The notes: generated by a model from the letters alone, not told the origin. A stretch of 64,000 bases of DNA from Nitrosarchaeum sp. (GCA_023264875.1 JAHFUX010000003.1:19799-83798), one strand, 5' to 3'; positions 43,115 through 52,266 are shown, counted from the first letter of the stretch. A program made the numbers and translations.

Positions 43115-44191
43115 TTAGATGTAAATTCGTTTCATTGTTTCTTCAAGAATTGGAACTTCTTTATCAATTATTTTTTCTACAGCAGGTACTATACCAGCCC
43201 TAGATTTCACATTTTCTTCATATATCTCAGCAATCTGATCTCTAAATAATAATTTGATTCCTGGAAGTGCAGTTATTCCTTCATCAACGGTTCTTGGATC
43301 AGATAAATCTAAAATCAATGTACCTTTCTTTTTTTCTTCCATAACCAATTTTATTCTGTCAAAAGTAATTAAGAAATAATCAGAAGTAGTAGCAACAAAG
43401 ATAATATCATACTTGTCAAATCCAGCTAAAACTTCTTCAAATGTAATAGGTTTGCCACTCAGTATTTTAGAAAACCCAGTTGAGCGCTCAAAGGTTTTAC
43501 TTGTGACGTCAAATGCAAATCCCTTTTTATTAAGAGTTTTAGCAACCATAGCTGCAGATTCACCTGTACCTATTAACAAAATACGTTTCTTAGCATCCAA
43601 ACCTGCTTTTTCATCTACAATTTTAACAGCCACATCCCCAAGAGAAAGGACATCTTTACTTATTCCAGTTGTTTCTCTAATACGGGTTGCAATTCTGATA
43701 ACACTTTCAAATAATTTATTCAGAATACTGCCAGATACATTAATCTGTTTTGCATGTGAAAGTGATGATTTAATCTCATTCAATATCTCTTCTTTTCCTA
43801 CAACTACAGAATCCAACCCACATGCTAATCTTAAAAGATGAAGATAGACATCTGTGCTTTTATAAACTTCAAGAGTTTGATCAAAGTGATCAATGTCAAT
43901 TTGTTCTAGTTCTGATAGAGATTGCCAAGTTTCTTTAATTTGATTTAAAACAAGTGATTTTCCTTCAGTTCTTCTTCCATCTGGAGTATCTCCTGTTTCC
44001 AGATTACTTACTGTAAATATTTCAATTCTGCTAGCAGTCTGAATTATTAGACATTCTGCAACGCCGTGGATTTTCTTAAAAGTTTCACATGCAACTTTGA
44101 GATCTTTAAATCTAAATCTAGATAATGTGTGAAGTGGTATGTTTTTAAAAGTAACTCTTGCATTAATTACATCAAAATTAATTTCACTCAT
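43115..44191 (-). CDS. hemA: glutamyl-tRNA reductase
   Basis: A 358-residue enzyme of tetrapyrrole synthesis that reduces Glu-tRNA to glutamate semialdehyde. HLLRLACGLDSVVVGKEEIL is the family's His- and Gly-rich block, ILLIGTGESAAMVAKTL the NADPH site, and DLSDPRTVDE the following signature. The catalytic segment, normally Thr-Cys-Asn-Arg, reads TASR at 52-55, so the usual nucleophilic Cys is Ala. The nearest Cys is Cys47 in AECLII. This may mean a shifted nucleophile or altered chemistry. Confidence 0.9.
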   Translation of the reverse strand: MSEINFDVINARVTFKNIPLHTLSRFRFKDLKVACETFKKIHGVAECLIIQTASRIEIFTVSNLETGDTPDGRRTEGKSLVLNQIKETWQSLSELEQIDIDHFDQTLEVYKSTDVYLHLLRLACGLDSVVVGKEEILNEIKSSLSHAKQINVSGSILNKLFESVIRIATRIRETTGISKDVLSLGDVAVKIVDEKAGLDAKKRILLIGTGESAAMVAKTLNKKGFAFDVTSKTFERSTGFSKILSGKPITFEEVLAGFDKYDIIFVATTSDYFLITFDRIKLVMEEKKKGTLILDLSDPRTVDEGITALPGIKLLFRDQIAEIYEENVKSRAGIVPAVEKIIDKEVPILEETMKRIYI

Positions 44192-44202
44192 ATCATCATC
44201 AT

Positions 44203-44880
44203 TTATTCTCTAAGTTTATTCCTTCCACCTTTTGCAGTGCGGAAAACATTCATACCAAGGTAATAATTTTCATAAAGAGATTCTAAATATTCAAGTTCTT
44301 GTTGTGTTGTGATTATATCTTTTTTAGATGTATTAGGATCATTTTTTAGTTTCTTTAGTTTTTGCTTAGTTTCTTCCAAGAATTTTTCTACACCAGATTC
44401 ATAATTAGACATGCCACCAAATTCTGGACTTAGTACATGTTGTGGAATATATTGTGGGGTATTATTTGTTGGAATCTCCACTTTTCTTGTAAGCTCATCT
44501 TGTTCTTCTGATGTAAGAACAGGTCTGGGAAATCTATCTTTTTTGGCTAAGAAAAATTCTGGTTCGTCCATTTCTCTTCTAAATATTTCCTCGCCTCTAC
44601 GTTGATTAGTAAATGCTGGTGCTTTGGTTGTTGCGGCTTTAACTTCGGCAGCTATTGCTTTGTATTCTTCCTCTGCTGCGGCTTCGGCAACTGCTTTGGC
44701 TGCTGCGGCTTTTGCTAAGGCTGCTTCGACCTCAGCTTCTGCACTAGCTACTGCTGCTGCGGCTTTGGCTGCTGCTTCGGCTTTTTCTGCGGCAGTTTTT
44801 GCTATATCTTTTGATGTAGCTTCTAATGTTGAAACTTCAGATTTTGTTTCTACTTTAGATTCCTCGTTCTCTTCAGACAT
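44203..44880 (-). CDS. alanine-rich helical protein in the hemA operon
   Basis: A 225-residue protein. Residues about 27-90 are an Ala/Lys/Glu run (for example AEKAEAAAKAAAAVASAEA) likely to form one long single alpha helix or coiled coil. A middle part has proline-rich hydrophilic sequence (NNTPQYIPQHVLSPEFGG), and the C-terminus holds a second charged helix (EETKQKLKKLKNDPN) and a basic tail. The Ala stretch uses GCT/GCG codons, giving locally higher GC. ATG at 44880 follows a TTG in frame. It lies 11 bp before hemA, so it is probably co-transcribed. Function unknown. Confidence 0.72.
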   Translation of the reverse strand: MSEENEESKVETKSEVSTLEATSKDIAKTAAEKAEAAAKAAAAVASAEAEVEAALAKAAAAKAVAEAAAEEEYKAIAAEVKAATTKAPAFTNQRRGEEIFRREMDEPEFFLAKKDRFPRPVLTSEEQDELTRKVEIPTNNTPQYIPQHVLSPEFGGMSNYESGVEKFLEETKQKLKKLKNDPNTSKKDIITTQQELEYLESLYENYYLGMNVFRTAKGGRNKLRE

Positions 44881-45077
44881 CAAAATTTACTAAAATTGCC
44901 TGAATTTTAATATTCTTGTAAGAGGAATTTCCAAGATTAACTTTCAAGAGACAAACTTGTCATAATTGAGAACAATTGTAGATAGAAATTGTCTGCTTGT
45001 TAATTCTTAACATTAGATCAAAATACAAGAGATTCAGATCGATTAAATGAAATCATAATAATAATTTAAGATAAAGG

Positions 45078-45152
45078 CGCCCTTGGCGGGATTTGAACAC
45101 GCGTCTCAACCGTGACAGGGTCGAATTCTAGACCGGACTATACTACAAGGGC
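45078..45152 (-). tRNA. tRNA-Asp (GTC)
   Basis: The acceptor GCCCTTG pairs with CAAGGGC, the anticodon arm is CGACC-CTGTCAC-GGTTG, and the T-loop is TTCAAAT. G73 is the Asp identity base. The T-stem GCGTG/CCCGC has one T-C mismatch. No intron and no encoded CCA. Confidence 0.93.
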
Positions 45153-45248
45153 ACAAATTGTTTCAAACAAATTGCCAGATTAAAAGTTTCTGTAAGAGTA
45201 AAAAATTTTGTAAAAGACTAAATTATACACGTCAAGCATTTTTGTCAG

Positions 45249-45322
45249 GGGTCTATGGCGCAGCCAGGTAGCGCACCGGACTTTTAATCCGGTTGTCGTG
45301 GGTCCGAATCCCACTAGACCCG
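45249..45322 (+). tRNA. tRNA-Lys (TTT)
   Basis: The acceptor GGGTCTA pairs with TAGACCC, and the anticodon arm is CCGGA-CTTTTAA-TCCGG. The T-arm is GTGGG-TCCGAAT-CCCAC. G73; CCA is not encoded. It ends 3 bp before the stop codon of argH on the other strand. Confidence 0.95.
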
Positions 45323-45325
45323 CTC

Positions 45326-46786
45326 CTATTTTATCAATTCAGTAATTTTATTTGATAGATTATCCAATGCCTTTGAAATATCATTATCCCGTTTTATTGC
45401 ATTGATTCTATAGTTGTTGATTTTTTGCATACGATCTTCAATCATTCTCTTCTGTTCATCATATCCGGAAGAACCAAAGGAGTTTCTGTCCTTTAGAGAT
45501 GATGTGATTGTTGTAGATTGAATAATTTCCATTATCAATTTTGGATTAGTTTTTGTTTCCTGAGCAATTTTTGAAATTTCTTTCATACTAAGTTTATTCA
45601 TAGATTTGTTGGATTGGTGTGCTATCTGTACTAAACCTCCTACAATTTTATGAGTTGTTCGAAATGGAATTCCATTTTGAACTAATTTCTCTGCAATGTC
45701 AAGTGCAATAATATAACTAGATTCAGCGGCCTTTTTCATTTCCTTTTCATTAACATGCAATGTAAGAAGAATAGATTTTAAAATCAATAATGCACTAATC
45801 GAAATTTTGGATGTGGACCAAATAGATGATTTGATTTGCTGCAGATCACGTCCATATCCTGAAGCCAGTCCTTTGATAGTAGTTAGAATTGCAGTAAGGT
45901 TTCCAATTACCTCGGCAGTTTTTCCTCTTGTTAATTCTAAGATATCAGGGTTTTTCTTTTGTGGCATTACGCTTGACGGAGATGTAAATTCATCAGATAA
46001 TTCTATAAAGGAAAATTCAGTGGTAGACCAAATTACAAAATCTTCAGAAATTCTACTAAGATTAGTCATCAGTATTGCTATCATTGCCACATATTCAGCA
46101 ACAAAATCACGCGTACTTGTGGCATCAAGGGAATTCTCAATTATTCCATCAAAGCCCAACATCTTTGCAGTACTATGTCGATCAATTGTAATGCTAGTTC
46201 CGCCAACAGGTCCTGCTCCTAGAGGACTTTGATTAACATGACTAAATGCAGCATAAAGACGATCAAAATCTCTAAACAATACATCGGCCTGAGCCAATAG
46301 ATAGTGTGAAAACAAGCCTGCTTGAGCTTGTTGTAGATGTGTATAAAGAGGCATTATTGTTTTTTGATGATTTTTTGCCAAAGATACAAGTGCTTCAATT
46401 GTATCAAGCAAATAATTACAAATAATGTTAATATCATCACGAATTTTCATTCGAATATCTAAAGTAACTTGATCATTTCGTGATCTTGCAGTGTGCATTT
46501 TTCCACCACTTGCCATACCTGCTTTTTTGATTACAAGAGTTTCAATTAATTCATGAATATCTTCTGCGCCAGATGAAGTACTGAATTTTTCCTTTTTCAA
46601 AGATTCTAAGGCAGAAAGAATTTTTTTTGCATCATTTTTTGTAATGATTGTGTTTTCATATAACATAATAGCATGAGCTTGACTTCCCAAAATATCATAA
46701 AGTGCTATTTGAGAATCATCATTTATTGATGAAACGTAATCTAAAGTGATATCACTCAAATCAGTACCAAGACGTGAACGATACAT
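45326..46786 (-). CDS. argH: argininosuccinate lyase
   Basis: A 486-residue fumarase/aspartase superfamily enzyme that splits argininosuccinate to arginine and fumarate. SPSSVMPQKKNPDILE is the superfamily signature with the catalytic Ser loop, TARSRNDQVTLDIR the N-terminal block, and LGAGPVGGTSITIDR the middle one. Length is normal. It is transcribed divergently from the DUF59 gene from a promoter that seems to be shared. Confidence 0.95.
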   Translation of the reverse strand: MYRSRLGTDLSDITLDYVSSINDDSQIALYDILGSQAHAIMLYENTIITKNDAKKILSALESLKKEKFSTSSGAEDIHELIETLVIKKAGMASGGKMHTARSRNDQVTLDIRMKIRDDINIICNYLLDTIEALVSLAKNHQKTIMPLYTHLQQAQAGLFSHYLLAQADVLFRDFDRLYAAFSHVNQSPLGAGPVGGTSITIDRHSTAKMLGFDGIIENSLDATSTRDFVAEYVAMIAILMTNLSRISEDFVIWSTTEFSFIELSDEFTSPSSVMPQKKNPDILELTRGKTAEVIGNLTAILTTIKGLASGYGRDLQQIKSSIWSTSKISISALLILKSILLTLHVNEKEMKKAAESSYIIALDIAEKLVQNGIPFRTTHKIVGGLVQIAHQSNKSMNKLSMKEISKIAQETKTNPKLIMEIIQSTTITSSLKDRNSFGSSGYDEQKRMIEDRMQKINNYRINAIKRDNDISKALDNLSNKITELIK

Positions 46787-46807
46787 TACCTAAGGTTTTA
46801 GAATGGT

Positions 46808-46815
46808 TATATATA
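46808..46815. promoter_or_regulatory. palindromic TATA box shared by argH and the DUF59 gene
   Basis: TATATATA reads the same on both strands. Its centre (46811/46812) is about 25 bp from the argH start (46786) and from the DUF59 start (46836). The 49 bp between the two start codons leaves no room for two normal separate archaeal promoters. Confidence 0.6.
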
Positions 46816-46835
46816 GCATAGACGCTTTTTCCGAC

Positions 46836-47159
46836 ATGAGTCTAGATATCAAACAGCTTCGAGTAAAAATTTTTGATGAATTATCAAAAATTGTAGATCC
46901 TGAAATCAACACATCAATTACAGATTTAGAATTGATTGATGAAGTTGATATCAATAGCAGTAATGTAAAAGTGGATTTACATCTAACTAGTCCATTTTGT
47001 CCTGCAGTTTTTGGATTTAAAATATGTCAAGACATTCACGATAATCTTTTGAAAGTAGATGGAATTGATAATGTTAAAGTAAATGTCTCAAACCACTTTA
47101 TGGCAGAACAAATTAACAATCAAGTAAACAATAGTCCTAATCCAAAAAAGAAGATTTAG
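46836..47159 (+). CDS. DUF59 / MIP18-like iron-sulfur assembly protein
   Basis: A protein of about 107 residues. LSKIVDPEINTSITDLELI is the DUF59 signature, and TSPFCPAVFGFKICQDI carries the conserved Cys after Pro-Phe. Relatives (PaaD, SufT, MIP18) help deliver Fe-S clusters. ATG at 46836 is chosen because the upstream in-frame ATG at 46803 would put the TATA box inside the gene. It ends tail-to-tail with sdhB, whose product needs three clusters; stop codons share TTAG at 47156-47159. Confidence 0.88.
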   Translation: MSLDIKQLRVKIFDELSKIVDPEINTSITDLELIDEVDINSSNVKVDLHLTSPFCPAVFGFKICQDIHDNLLKVDGIDNVKVNVSNHFMAEQINNQVNNSPNPKKKI

Positions 47160-47923
47160 CTTCTAAATCCCAACATATAGCCTCGTAGTAATTGAATTCC
47201 CATAGCGGGATCTACTCCTTTTGGGCATACTTGACTACATGAACCTGCAAAATGACATCTCCAAATACCGTGAGAATCATCAATAATTTTTAGTCTATTG
47301 TCTTTTCCTTTGTCTCTACTATCAGCAACATATCGATATGCTTGAGCTAATGCTTGAGGTCCTACAAATGAAGAATCAGTTGCCATCGTAGGACATGCAG
47401 AATTACACAATCCGCATTTTATACAATTAGAGAATTGGATGTATTGTTCCAATTCTTCTGGGGTTTGTAAGAATTCTTTTGTGTTAGTTGTAATCTCAGT
47501 ATCGTCACGAATAAGGTATGGTTTTATTTTATGATGTGTGTCAAATAATCTCTCAAACTTAACTGCAAGATCACGAATAATTGGAAAGTTATTCATTGGT
47601 TCTACTGTTATAACATTTGAATTCAATTCGCTGATTTTTGTAAAACATGCAAGTCTTGGTTTACCATTGATAATCATTCCACATGAACCACATGTAGCTT
47701 GTCTACAAGAATAACGAACTGCAACAGAATGATCAAAATGTTTCTTTACTTCAAGAATTGCCTCCAATACAGTAGTCCACTTTTCATATGGAACTTGAAA
47801 TTCCATAAACGACTTGGCACTATCATGTTGGGGATTATATCTTGCAATACGTAGAGTAATTGATTGTGAGGAAGAAAATGGTGTTGAACCGCTTTCTTCT
47901 GCTAGACTAGGTGTTTGTGCCAT
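47156..47923 (-). CDS. sdhB: succinate dehydrogenase iron-sulfur subunit
   Basis: A 255-residue electron-transfer subunit. CRQATCGSCGMIINGKPRLAC binds the [2Fe-2S], CIKCGLCNSACP the [4Fe-4S], and CHFAGSCSQVCPKGVDP completes the later cluster ligands. It passes electrons from SdhA to the quinone. It is the last of four sdh genes in the order A-C-D-B. Confidence 0.95.
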   Translation of the reverse strand: MAQTPSLAEESGSTPFSSSQSITLRIARYNPQHDSAKSFMEFQVPYEKWTTVLEAILEVKKHFDHSVAVRYSCRQATCGSCGMIINGKPRLACFTKISELNSNVITVEPMNNFPIIRDLAVKFERLFDTHHKIKPYLIRDDTEITTNTKEFLQTPEELEQYIQFSNCIKCGLCNSACPTMATDSSFVGPQALAQAYRYVADSRDKGKDNRLKIIDDSHGIWRCHFAGSCSQVCPKGVDPAMGIQLLRGYMLGFRS

Positions 47924-48268
47924 CTATGTCATCCCCGTATTTACCATTATTATTGTTCGTGAACCATATGCAATTAATGCGATCATTGCTGCAACACAAC
48001 CATATGATACTGCTTTTTCATATGTTCTACCTTGTTTTAATTCAAGCAAAATAACTCTTAATCCATTAAAGCCATGAATAGATAATAAAATCAAGATTAT
48101 TTCAAGCATGCCAGCATATGGTAGAAATTTGTAGTTTGCAATTACACTGTCATATTCCAAAGATTCTGCAAATCCCTGCGTAAGACGCATCAAGATGTGA
48201 ACTGCTACAAGTGCTATAGCTGCTAAGGCAGTTCCATAGTGTATTTTCATGATAATGCTTTCTCTCAT
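47924..48268 (-). CDS. sdhD: succinate dehydrogenase membrane subunit (SdhD-like)
   Basis: A protein of about 114 residues with three hydrophobic helices; IHYGTALAAIALVAVHILMR has a His suited to heme ligation. ATG at 48268 is preferred, because GGTGA lies just upstream and overlaps the end of sdhC; a TTG at 48280 is in frame. One base separates it from sdhB. The C/D names follow gene order only. Confidence 0.82.
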   Translation of the reverse strand: MRESIIMKIHYGTALAAIALVAVHILMRLTQGFAESLEYDSVIANYKFLPYAGMLEIILILLSIHGFNGLRVILLELKQGRTYEKAVSYGCVAAMIALIAYGSRTIIMVNTGMT

Positions 48269-48269
48269 T

Positions 48270-48704
48270 TTATTCACCAAACATTACCGCGAGTCCGTAC
48301 ATCATTGCAATTGCAGCAAGTATTATAGCAGAATAGATACCCATTTTGTGCCTAATGTTTTGGGATGCTGGGATATATGGATAATCAGGCCTTGCAGGTT
48401 TTCCTACACCAACTCCGCCATGTCCAAGCATAACTCTAATTCCATTGACAGTGTGAAAAACACACATTGCAATTACTATTGCCAAAATAGCATGGCCTGC
48501 ATTAGTCTGTGTTATTGCAAGAAATGCATTCCATCCAATCTGGCCTTTTAAAATTGAACTAGTTTCGTAAATATGACCTATAAAATATGCCAGTAATCCC
48601 AATCCACTTAATCGCATTAACAAATATGCAACTCTTTCAATACCATATCTTCGAGGATTAATCATTCCGCCAATACCTTCTTTGTTTTCATCTTGGTTTG
48701 TCAT
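48270..48704 (-). CDS. sdhC: succinate dehydrogenase membrane subunit (SdhC-like cytochrome b)
   Basis: A 144-residue protein with three or four membrane helices. RLSGLGLLAYFIGHIYETSS contains the R-x-S-G...H pattern of SdhC cytochrome b subunits, and HAILAIVIAMCVFHTVNGIR has further His residues for heme. It lies 2 bp after sdhA. Confidence 0.88.
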   Translation of the reverse strand: MTNQDENKEGIGGMINPRRYGIERVAYLLMRLSGLGLLAYFIGHIYETSSILKGQIGWNAFLAITQTNAGHAILAIVIAMCVFHTVNGIRVMLGHGGVGVGKPARPDYPYIPASQNIRHKMGIYSAIILAAIAMMYGLAVMFGE

Positions 48705-48706
48705 TT

Positions 48707-50419
48707 CTAGTATTTTCTCTCCACTGGCTGGTATTTGGTAATTGTGACAGGATGTGTTTTCATTATAGGTTCTTTCGGATCATAGTATGCTAAAGTATGA
48801 TGTAAAAAGTGTGCATCATCACGTTTTGGATAATCTGTTCTTGCATGTGCACCTCTTGATTCTTTTCTGTTAATGGCTCCAATCAAAACTATTTCTGCAA
48901 CTCTAAACATTGAATCAAGTTCCATTACATTTGAAAAGTTGGTATTGTATTCTTTTGCTTGGTCATCAACATGTTTCCAAGTTTGCACTTTTAATTGACG
49001 AATTTTCTTTAATCCTTCAACCATATTTTTTTCATTTCTGAAAACATATGCTTTATCATTCATGGTATCAGTTAGTTCTTGTCGTATCTCATATGGATTA
49101 GCATCACCATTACCTCGGAAAATTCCATCGTAAATTCTCTTTTCCTCTGCTACAACCAAATGGTGTGGCCAAGGAGTTTGTGGAATATCTTTTTCAATAT
49201 AGTCAACTGCCAAATTACCAGTAATTTTTCCCCAAACTAGACACTCAGAAGTAGAATTGGCACCTAGTCGATTTGAGCCATGAACACTATTACATGCTGC
49301 TTCACCTGCAGCCCAAACACCCTGCAGTTCGGTGGCTCCATCAACATCAGTATGAATCCCACCCATCATATAATGTGCTACAGGTCTCACATCCAGAAGT
49401 TCTTGGGCAGGATCTAATCCAGAAAATTTGATAGAGATTTCTCGAATGCCTCCTAATTTTTCTTTAATTTTTTCATCACCGAGATGTCTCAAATCAAGTT
49501 TCATACAATCAACACCTGTTTCATGTTGAAATCCACGACCTTCATTCATTTCTGTCATCATAGATCTAGAAACAATATCACGTGGAGCTAATTCCATTTT
49601 TTCAGCAGCATATTTTTTCATAAATCTTTCACCTTTGTTATTTAGAAGATAACCTCCTTCTCCTCTAGCACCTTCAGTGATTAGTATTCCAGAAGGTAAG
49701 ATTCCAGTTGGATGAAATTGTACAAATTCCATATCTTTGAGTGCCATGCCGGCACGTAATGCCATATCCAAACCATCAGGAGTTGAAGATAATGCATATG
49801 TTGAAAAACTATACAGTCTTCCAGCTCCACCAGTTGCAATAATCAAAGCTTTTCCTTTAATGGAATAAAAATTGCCAGATGAAAGTTCAATTGCTGTAAT
49901 TCCCATAAATCGTCTTCCGTCATGAACAATAGATGTTGCAAACCATTCATTGAGGTATTCTATATTTTCATATTTTTGACAAGTGTCATACAAAGTTTGC
50001 ATTAAAAAGAAACCTACTTTATCAGATGCATAAGTTGCTCTTGGAAAACTATAACCGCCAAAATTTCTTTGTCCTATTCTACCATCTTTTCTTCTAGACC
50101 AAGGCATTCCCCAATGATCCATTTGGTAAATTTCTTTTGGCATATCCACACAAAGTCTTTCAGCAACATCTTGGTCAGCAAGAAAATCACTTCCTTTCAC
50201 AGTATCATAAATATGAGATTCAATTGTATCACCTTCATCGTCAAAAAGAACAGCAGCTGTTCCACCTTCTGCAGATACAGAATGTGAACGCATAACTTGA
50301 AGTTTTGAAACTATTCCAATCTTGATTTTTGGATTCTTTCTAGCAGCCTCTATTGCGGCTCTTAGGCCTGCTAATCCAGAACCACATATTATCAAATCAA
50401 ATTCGATAGATTCGACCAT
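48707..50419 (-). CDS. sdhA: succinate dehydrogenase flavoprotein subunit
   Basis: A 570-residue flavoprotein that oxidises succinate. [16 protein letters not shown] is the FAD-binding loop, [14 protein letters not shown] contains the His that usually holds FAD covalently, and VQFHPTGIL and [16 protein letters not shown] match the active site and C-terminal blocks. It starts the sdhACDB operon and links the tricarboxylic acid cycle to quinone. It is divergent from padR. Confidence 0.96.
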   Translation of the reverse strand: MVESIEFDLIICGSGLAGLRAAIEAARKNPKIKIGIVSKLQVMRSHSVSAEGGTAAVLFDDEGDTIESHIYDTVKGSDFLADQDVAERLCVDMPKEIYQMDHWGMPWSRRKDGRIGQRNFGGYSFPRATYASDKVGFFLMQTLYDTCQKYENIEYLNEWFATSIVHDGRRFMGITAIELSSGNFYSIKGKALIIATGGAGRLYSFSTYALSSTPDGLDMALRAGMALKDMEFVQFHPTGILPSGILITEGARGEGGYLLNNKGERFMKKYAAEKMELAPRDIVSRSMMTEMNEGRGFQHETGVDCMKLDLRHLGDEKIKEKLGGIREISIKFSGLDPAQELLDVRPVAHYMMGGIHTDVDGATELQGVWAAGEAACNSVHGSNRLGANSTSECLVWGKITGNLAVDYIEKDIPQTPWPHHLVVAEEKRIYDGIFRGNGDANPYEIRQELTDTMNDKAYVFRNEKNMVEGLKKIRQLKVQTWKHVDDQAKEYNTNFSNVMELDSMFRVAEIVLIGAINRKESRGAHARTDYPKRDDAHFLHHTLAYYDPKEPIMKTHPVTITKYQPVERKY

Positions 50420-50490
50420 TTGTCAGACTGACTACCTAGAAAGCGGGTTAAATATGTAGTAATGAGGCTAATAATTCAAAAAAATTATTA

Positions 50491-50508
50491 TATATCACTA
50501 GCGATATT
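50491..50508. promoter_or_regulatory. near-perfect palindrome between TATA box and padR start (probable operator)
   Basis: TATATCACTAGCGATATT contains ATATC-A-CTAG-C-GATAT, a 16-bp dyad with one mismatched pair. It overlaps the right edge of an A/T-rich TATA region (TTATATAT) and ends 8 bp before the ATG at 50516. A repressor bound here would block initiation, as expected for PadR autoregulation. Confidence 0.5.
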
Positions 50509-50515
50509 GTTAGTT

Positions 50516-51025
50516 ATGATTTCTGAATGGTTTCAGAGAGTTGGAAGTTCAATACCAAGAGGATTTTCAAGATATTTCATCTTAGAACTACTAAAAAAGA
50601 AATCACATACTGGAAAAGAGATCATAGATTATGCAGTTGAGCAAAGTAATGGCATATGGAAACCTTCACCTGGTTTGATCTATCCATTATTGGGAAGATT
50701 ACTTGATGAAGGTCTAATTGAAGAAAACAAAGAGGGAAAATATCAACTTACAAAAAAAGGAATAGAAACTGCAGAAGATGTTGACAAAGTTAATGACATT
50801 GTTAGAAAACAATTAGATGTTCTTTTCAGATTAGGCAATGTTGGAAGATTTGTTGCAATGGATCTGTTAGAAAAGATGTCTACAATAGGTTCAATTCTTA
50901 ACTCTAATTTTGCCAATATGACAAATGAAGAAACTCAAAGATATAGAAAATTCTTAGAATCAGAACTAAAAAAAATAGATGAAAATAAACCAACCAAAAA
51001 GGGAAAAGAAATCAAGATAGAATAG
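50516..51025 (+). CDS. PadR family transcriptional regulator
   Basis: A winged-helix regulator of about 169 residues. RGFSRYFILELLKKKSHTG and SPGLIYPLLGRLLDEGLIEE, then a beta-wing (EGKYQLTKKG), are the PadR DNA-binding domain. The C-terminal helical part should mediate dimerisation. ATG at 50516 is chosen over 50462 because the TATA-like element at about 50488-50494 and the palindrome would otherwise lie inside the gene. Target genes are unknown; itself and sdhA are candidates. Confidence 0.87.
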   Translation: MISEWFQRVGSSIPRGFSRYFILELLKKKSHTGKEIIDYAVEQSNGIWKPSPGLIYPLLGRLLDEGLIEENKEGKYQLTKKGIETAEDVDKVNDIVRKQLDVLFRLGNVGRFVAMDLLEKMSTIGSILNSNFANMTNEETQRYRKFLESELKKIDENKPTKKGKEIKIE

Positions 51026-51085
51026 ATTTTTGTCTTATTTTAGATATTTTTAAAATCATAAATAATTCAGCGTAAAAGTAAAGCC

Positions 51086-51952
51086 ATGAAAAATTTGAAA
51101 ACCATGTTAAAGGCAGATAACCCTCTTGTCATTCCAGGAGTCTATGATGCAATAGGAGCAAAAATTGCGGAAAAAGTAGGATTTGAAGCCATGTTTCAAA
51201 CAGGGTATGGGACTTCGGCTACATTATTTGGAATGCCAGATTATGGGTTTATTGGAGCAACAGAAACTCTGGATAATGCAAGAAGAATTTGTCGTGCGGT
51301 TTCAGTGCCAGTTATAGTTGATGCAGATACGGGTTATGGTAATGCATTAAGTGTTTGGAAATTAGTTAGAGAGTTAGAATCAGCTGGAGCCTCTGGAATT
51401 TTTCTAGAAGATCAAAGATGGCCAAAAAGATGTGGACATATGAAGGGAAAAGAAGTCATAACACAAGAAGAATACACAGAGAAATTAGGTGCTGCGGTAG
51501 ATGCAAGACAAAGTAAAAATTTCATAATTGTTGCAAGAACCGATGCAAGAGCAACCGAAGGATTGGATGCTGCAATAGAACGTGGGATACAAAATAAAAA
51601 AACTGGTGCAGATGCTGTATTTATTGAAGCACCAAGATCATTAGAAGAAATGAAAATAATTGGAAAAGCAATCAATGCACCACTTGTTGCAAACATGATT
51701 GAGGGAGGTACAACTCCAATTAGTTCAGCAGAGACATTACATAAATTAGGATTTAAAATAATTCTATACCCGCTTTCAGTATTGTTTGCCAACACTTTTG
51801 CAACAATGAATATCTTAAAAGAATTAAAGAAAACAGGAACAACTGCAAAGTTTAAACAAAAAGTTGTAAATTTTGATCAATTCAATGATCTGGTAGAACT
51901 TCCCAAATTCCAAAAATTAGAAAAGAAGTATGGATTTTTAAAAAGAGAATAA
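51086..51952 (+). CDS. isocitrate lyase / PEP mutase superfamily protein
   Basis: A 288-residue TIM-barrel enzyme. VDADTGYGNALSVWKLVRE holds the metal-binding Asp residues and DQRWPKRCGHMKGK the superfamily's Lys-Arg-Cys-Gly-His loop. ARTDARA and EAPRSLEEM follow. The short length and sequence resemble methylisocitrate lyase and carboxyphosphonoenolpyruvate mutase rather than isocitrate lyase. The substrate is not determinable here. It is a single gene with a TATA-like element upstream. Confidence 0.88.
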   Translation: MKNLKTMLKADNPLVIPGVYDAIGAKIAEKVGFEAMFQTGYGTSATLFGMPDYGFIGATETLDNARRICRAVSVPVIVDADTGYGNALSVWKLVRELESAGASGIFLEDQRWPKRCGHMKGKEVITQEEYTEKLGAAVDARQSKNFIIVARTDARATEGLDAAIERGIQNKKTGADAVFIEAPRSLEEMKIIGKAINAPLVANMIEGGTTPISSAETLHKLGFKIILYPLSVLFANTFATMNILKELKKTGTTAKFKQKVVNFDQFNDLVELPKFQKLEKKYGFLKRE

Positions 51953-51978
51953 AATAAAAAATTTCAAGTAAAGTACAA

Positions 51979-52266
51979 CTATAGATTGTTTCTCTTTACT
52001 TCAATTTCTATTGTTGAAACGTTTCTGGTTCTACCGTCTTGTGACTCTAATGATTCGGAGCCTATTTTTATTTCTCCAATAGAGTATCCAGCATTTTCTG
52101 TTTTTCTTGCAATGATTTGAGCTACATCCACAGCACGACCGATGCTTAGACCTCTAGCTTTGATGTAGACGGCAGGTAAGTTTGCCAATTGAATTAGCGT
52201 TGATGTTACATATGCCATCAATGGTTTCTTACCAATGAATATGGTGTTTCTGGATTCGTTTGACAT
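51979..52266 (-). CDS. albA: DNA/RNA-binding protein Alba
   Basis: A 95-residue chromatin protein. NTIFIGKKPLMAYVTSTL has the conserved Lys in the Gly-Lys-Lys-Pro loop, LPAVYIKARGLSIGRAVDVA the central helix region, and RTRNVSTIEIEVKR the C-terminal strand. It binds DNA and RNA as a dimer. GCTTTAAATT (near 52287-52296, minus strand) is a good TATA element about 25 bp from the start. Confidence 0.96.
   Translation of the reverse strand: MSNESRNTIFIGKKPLMAYVTSTLIQLANLPAVYIKARGLSIGRAVDVAQIIARKTENAGYSIGEIKIGSESLESQDGRTRNVSTIEIEVKRNNL

Noticed and set aside
44624..44893. 89-residue Ala/Ser-rich frame on the plus strand
   Set aside because: It is the mirror of the alanine-rich gene on the minus strand; repeat codons keep several frames open.
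45078..45152. Possible intron or pseudogene status of tRNA-Asp because of a T-stem mismatch
   Set aside because: Only one T-C mismatch is present and all other stems and identity bases are intact; no insertion is needed.
46803..46835. Longer start for the DUF59 protein
   Set aside because: It would place the TATA box inside the coding region and adds residues not expected for the family.
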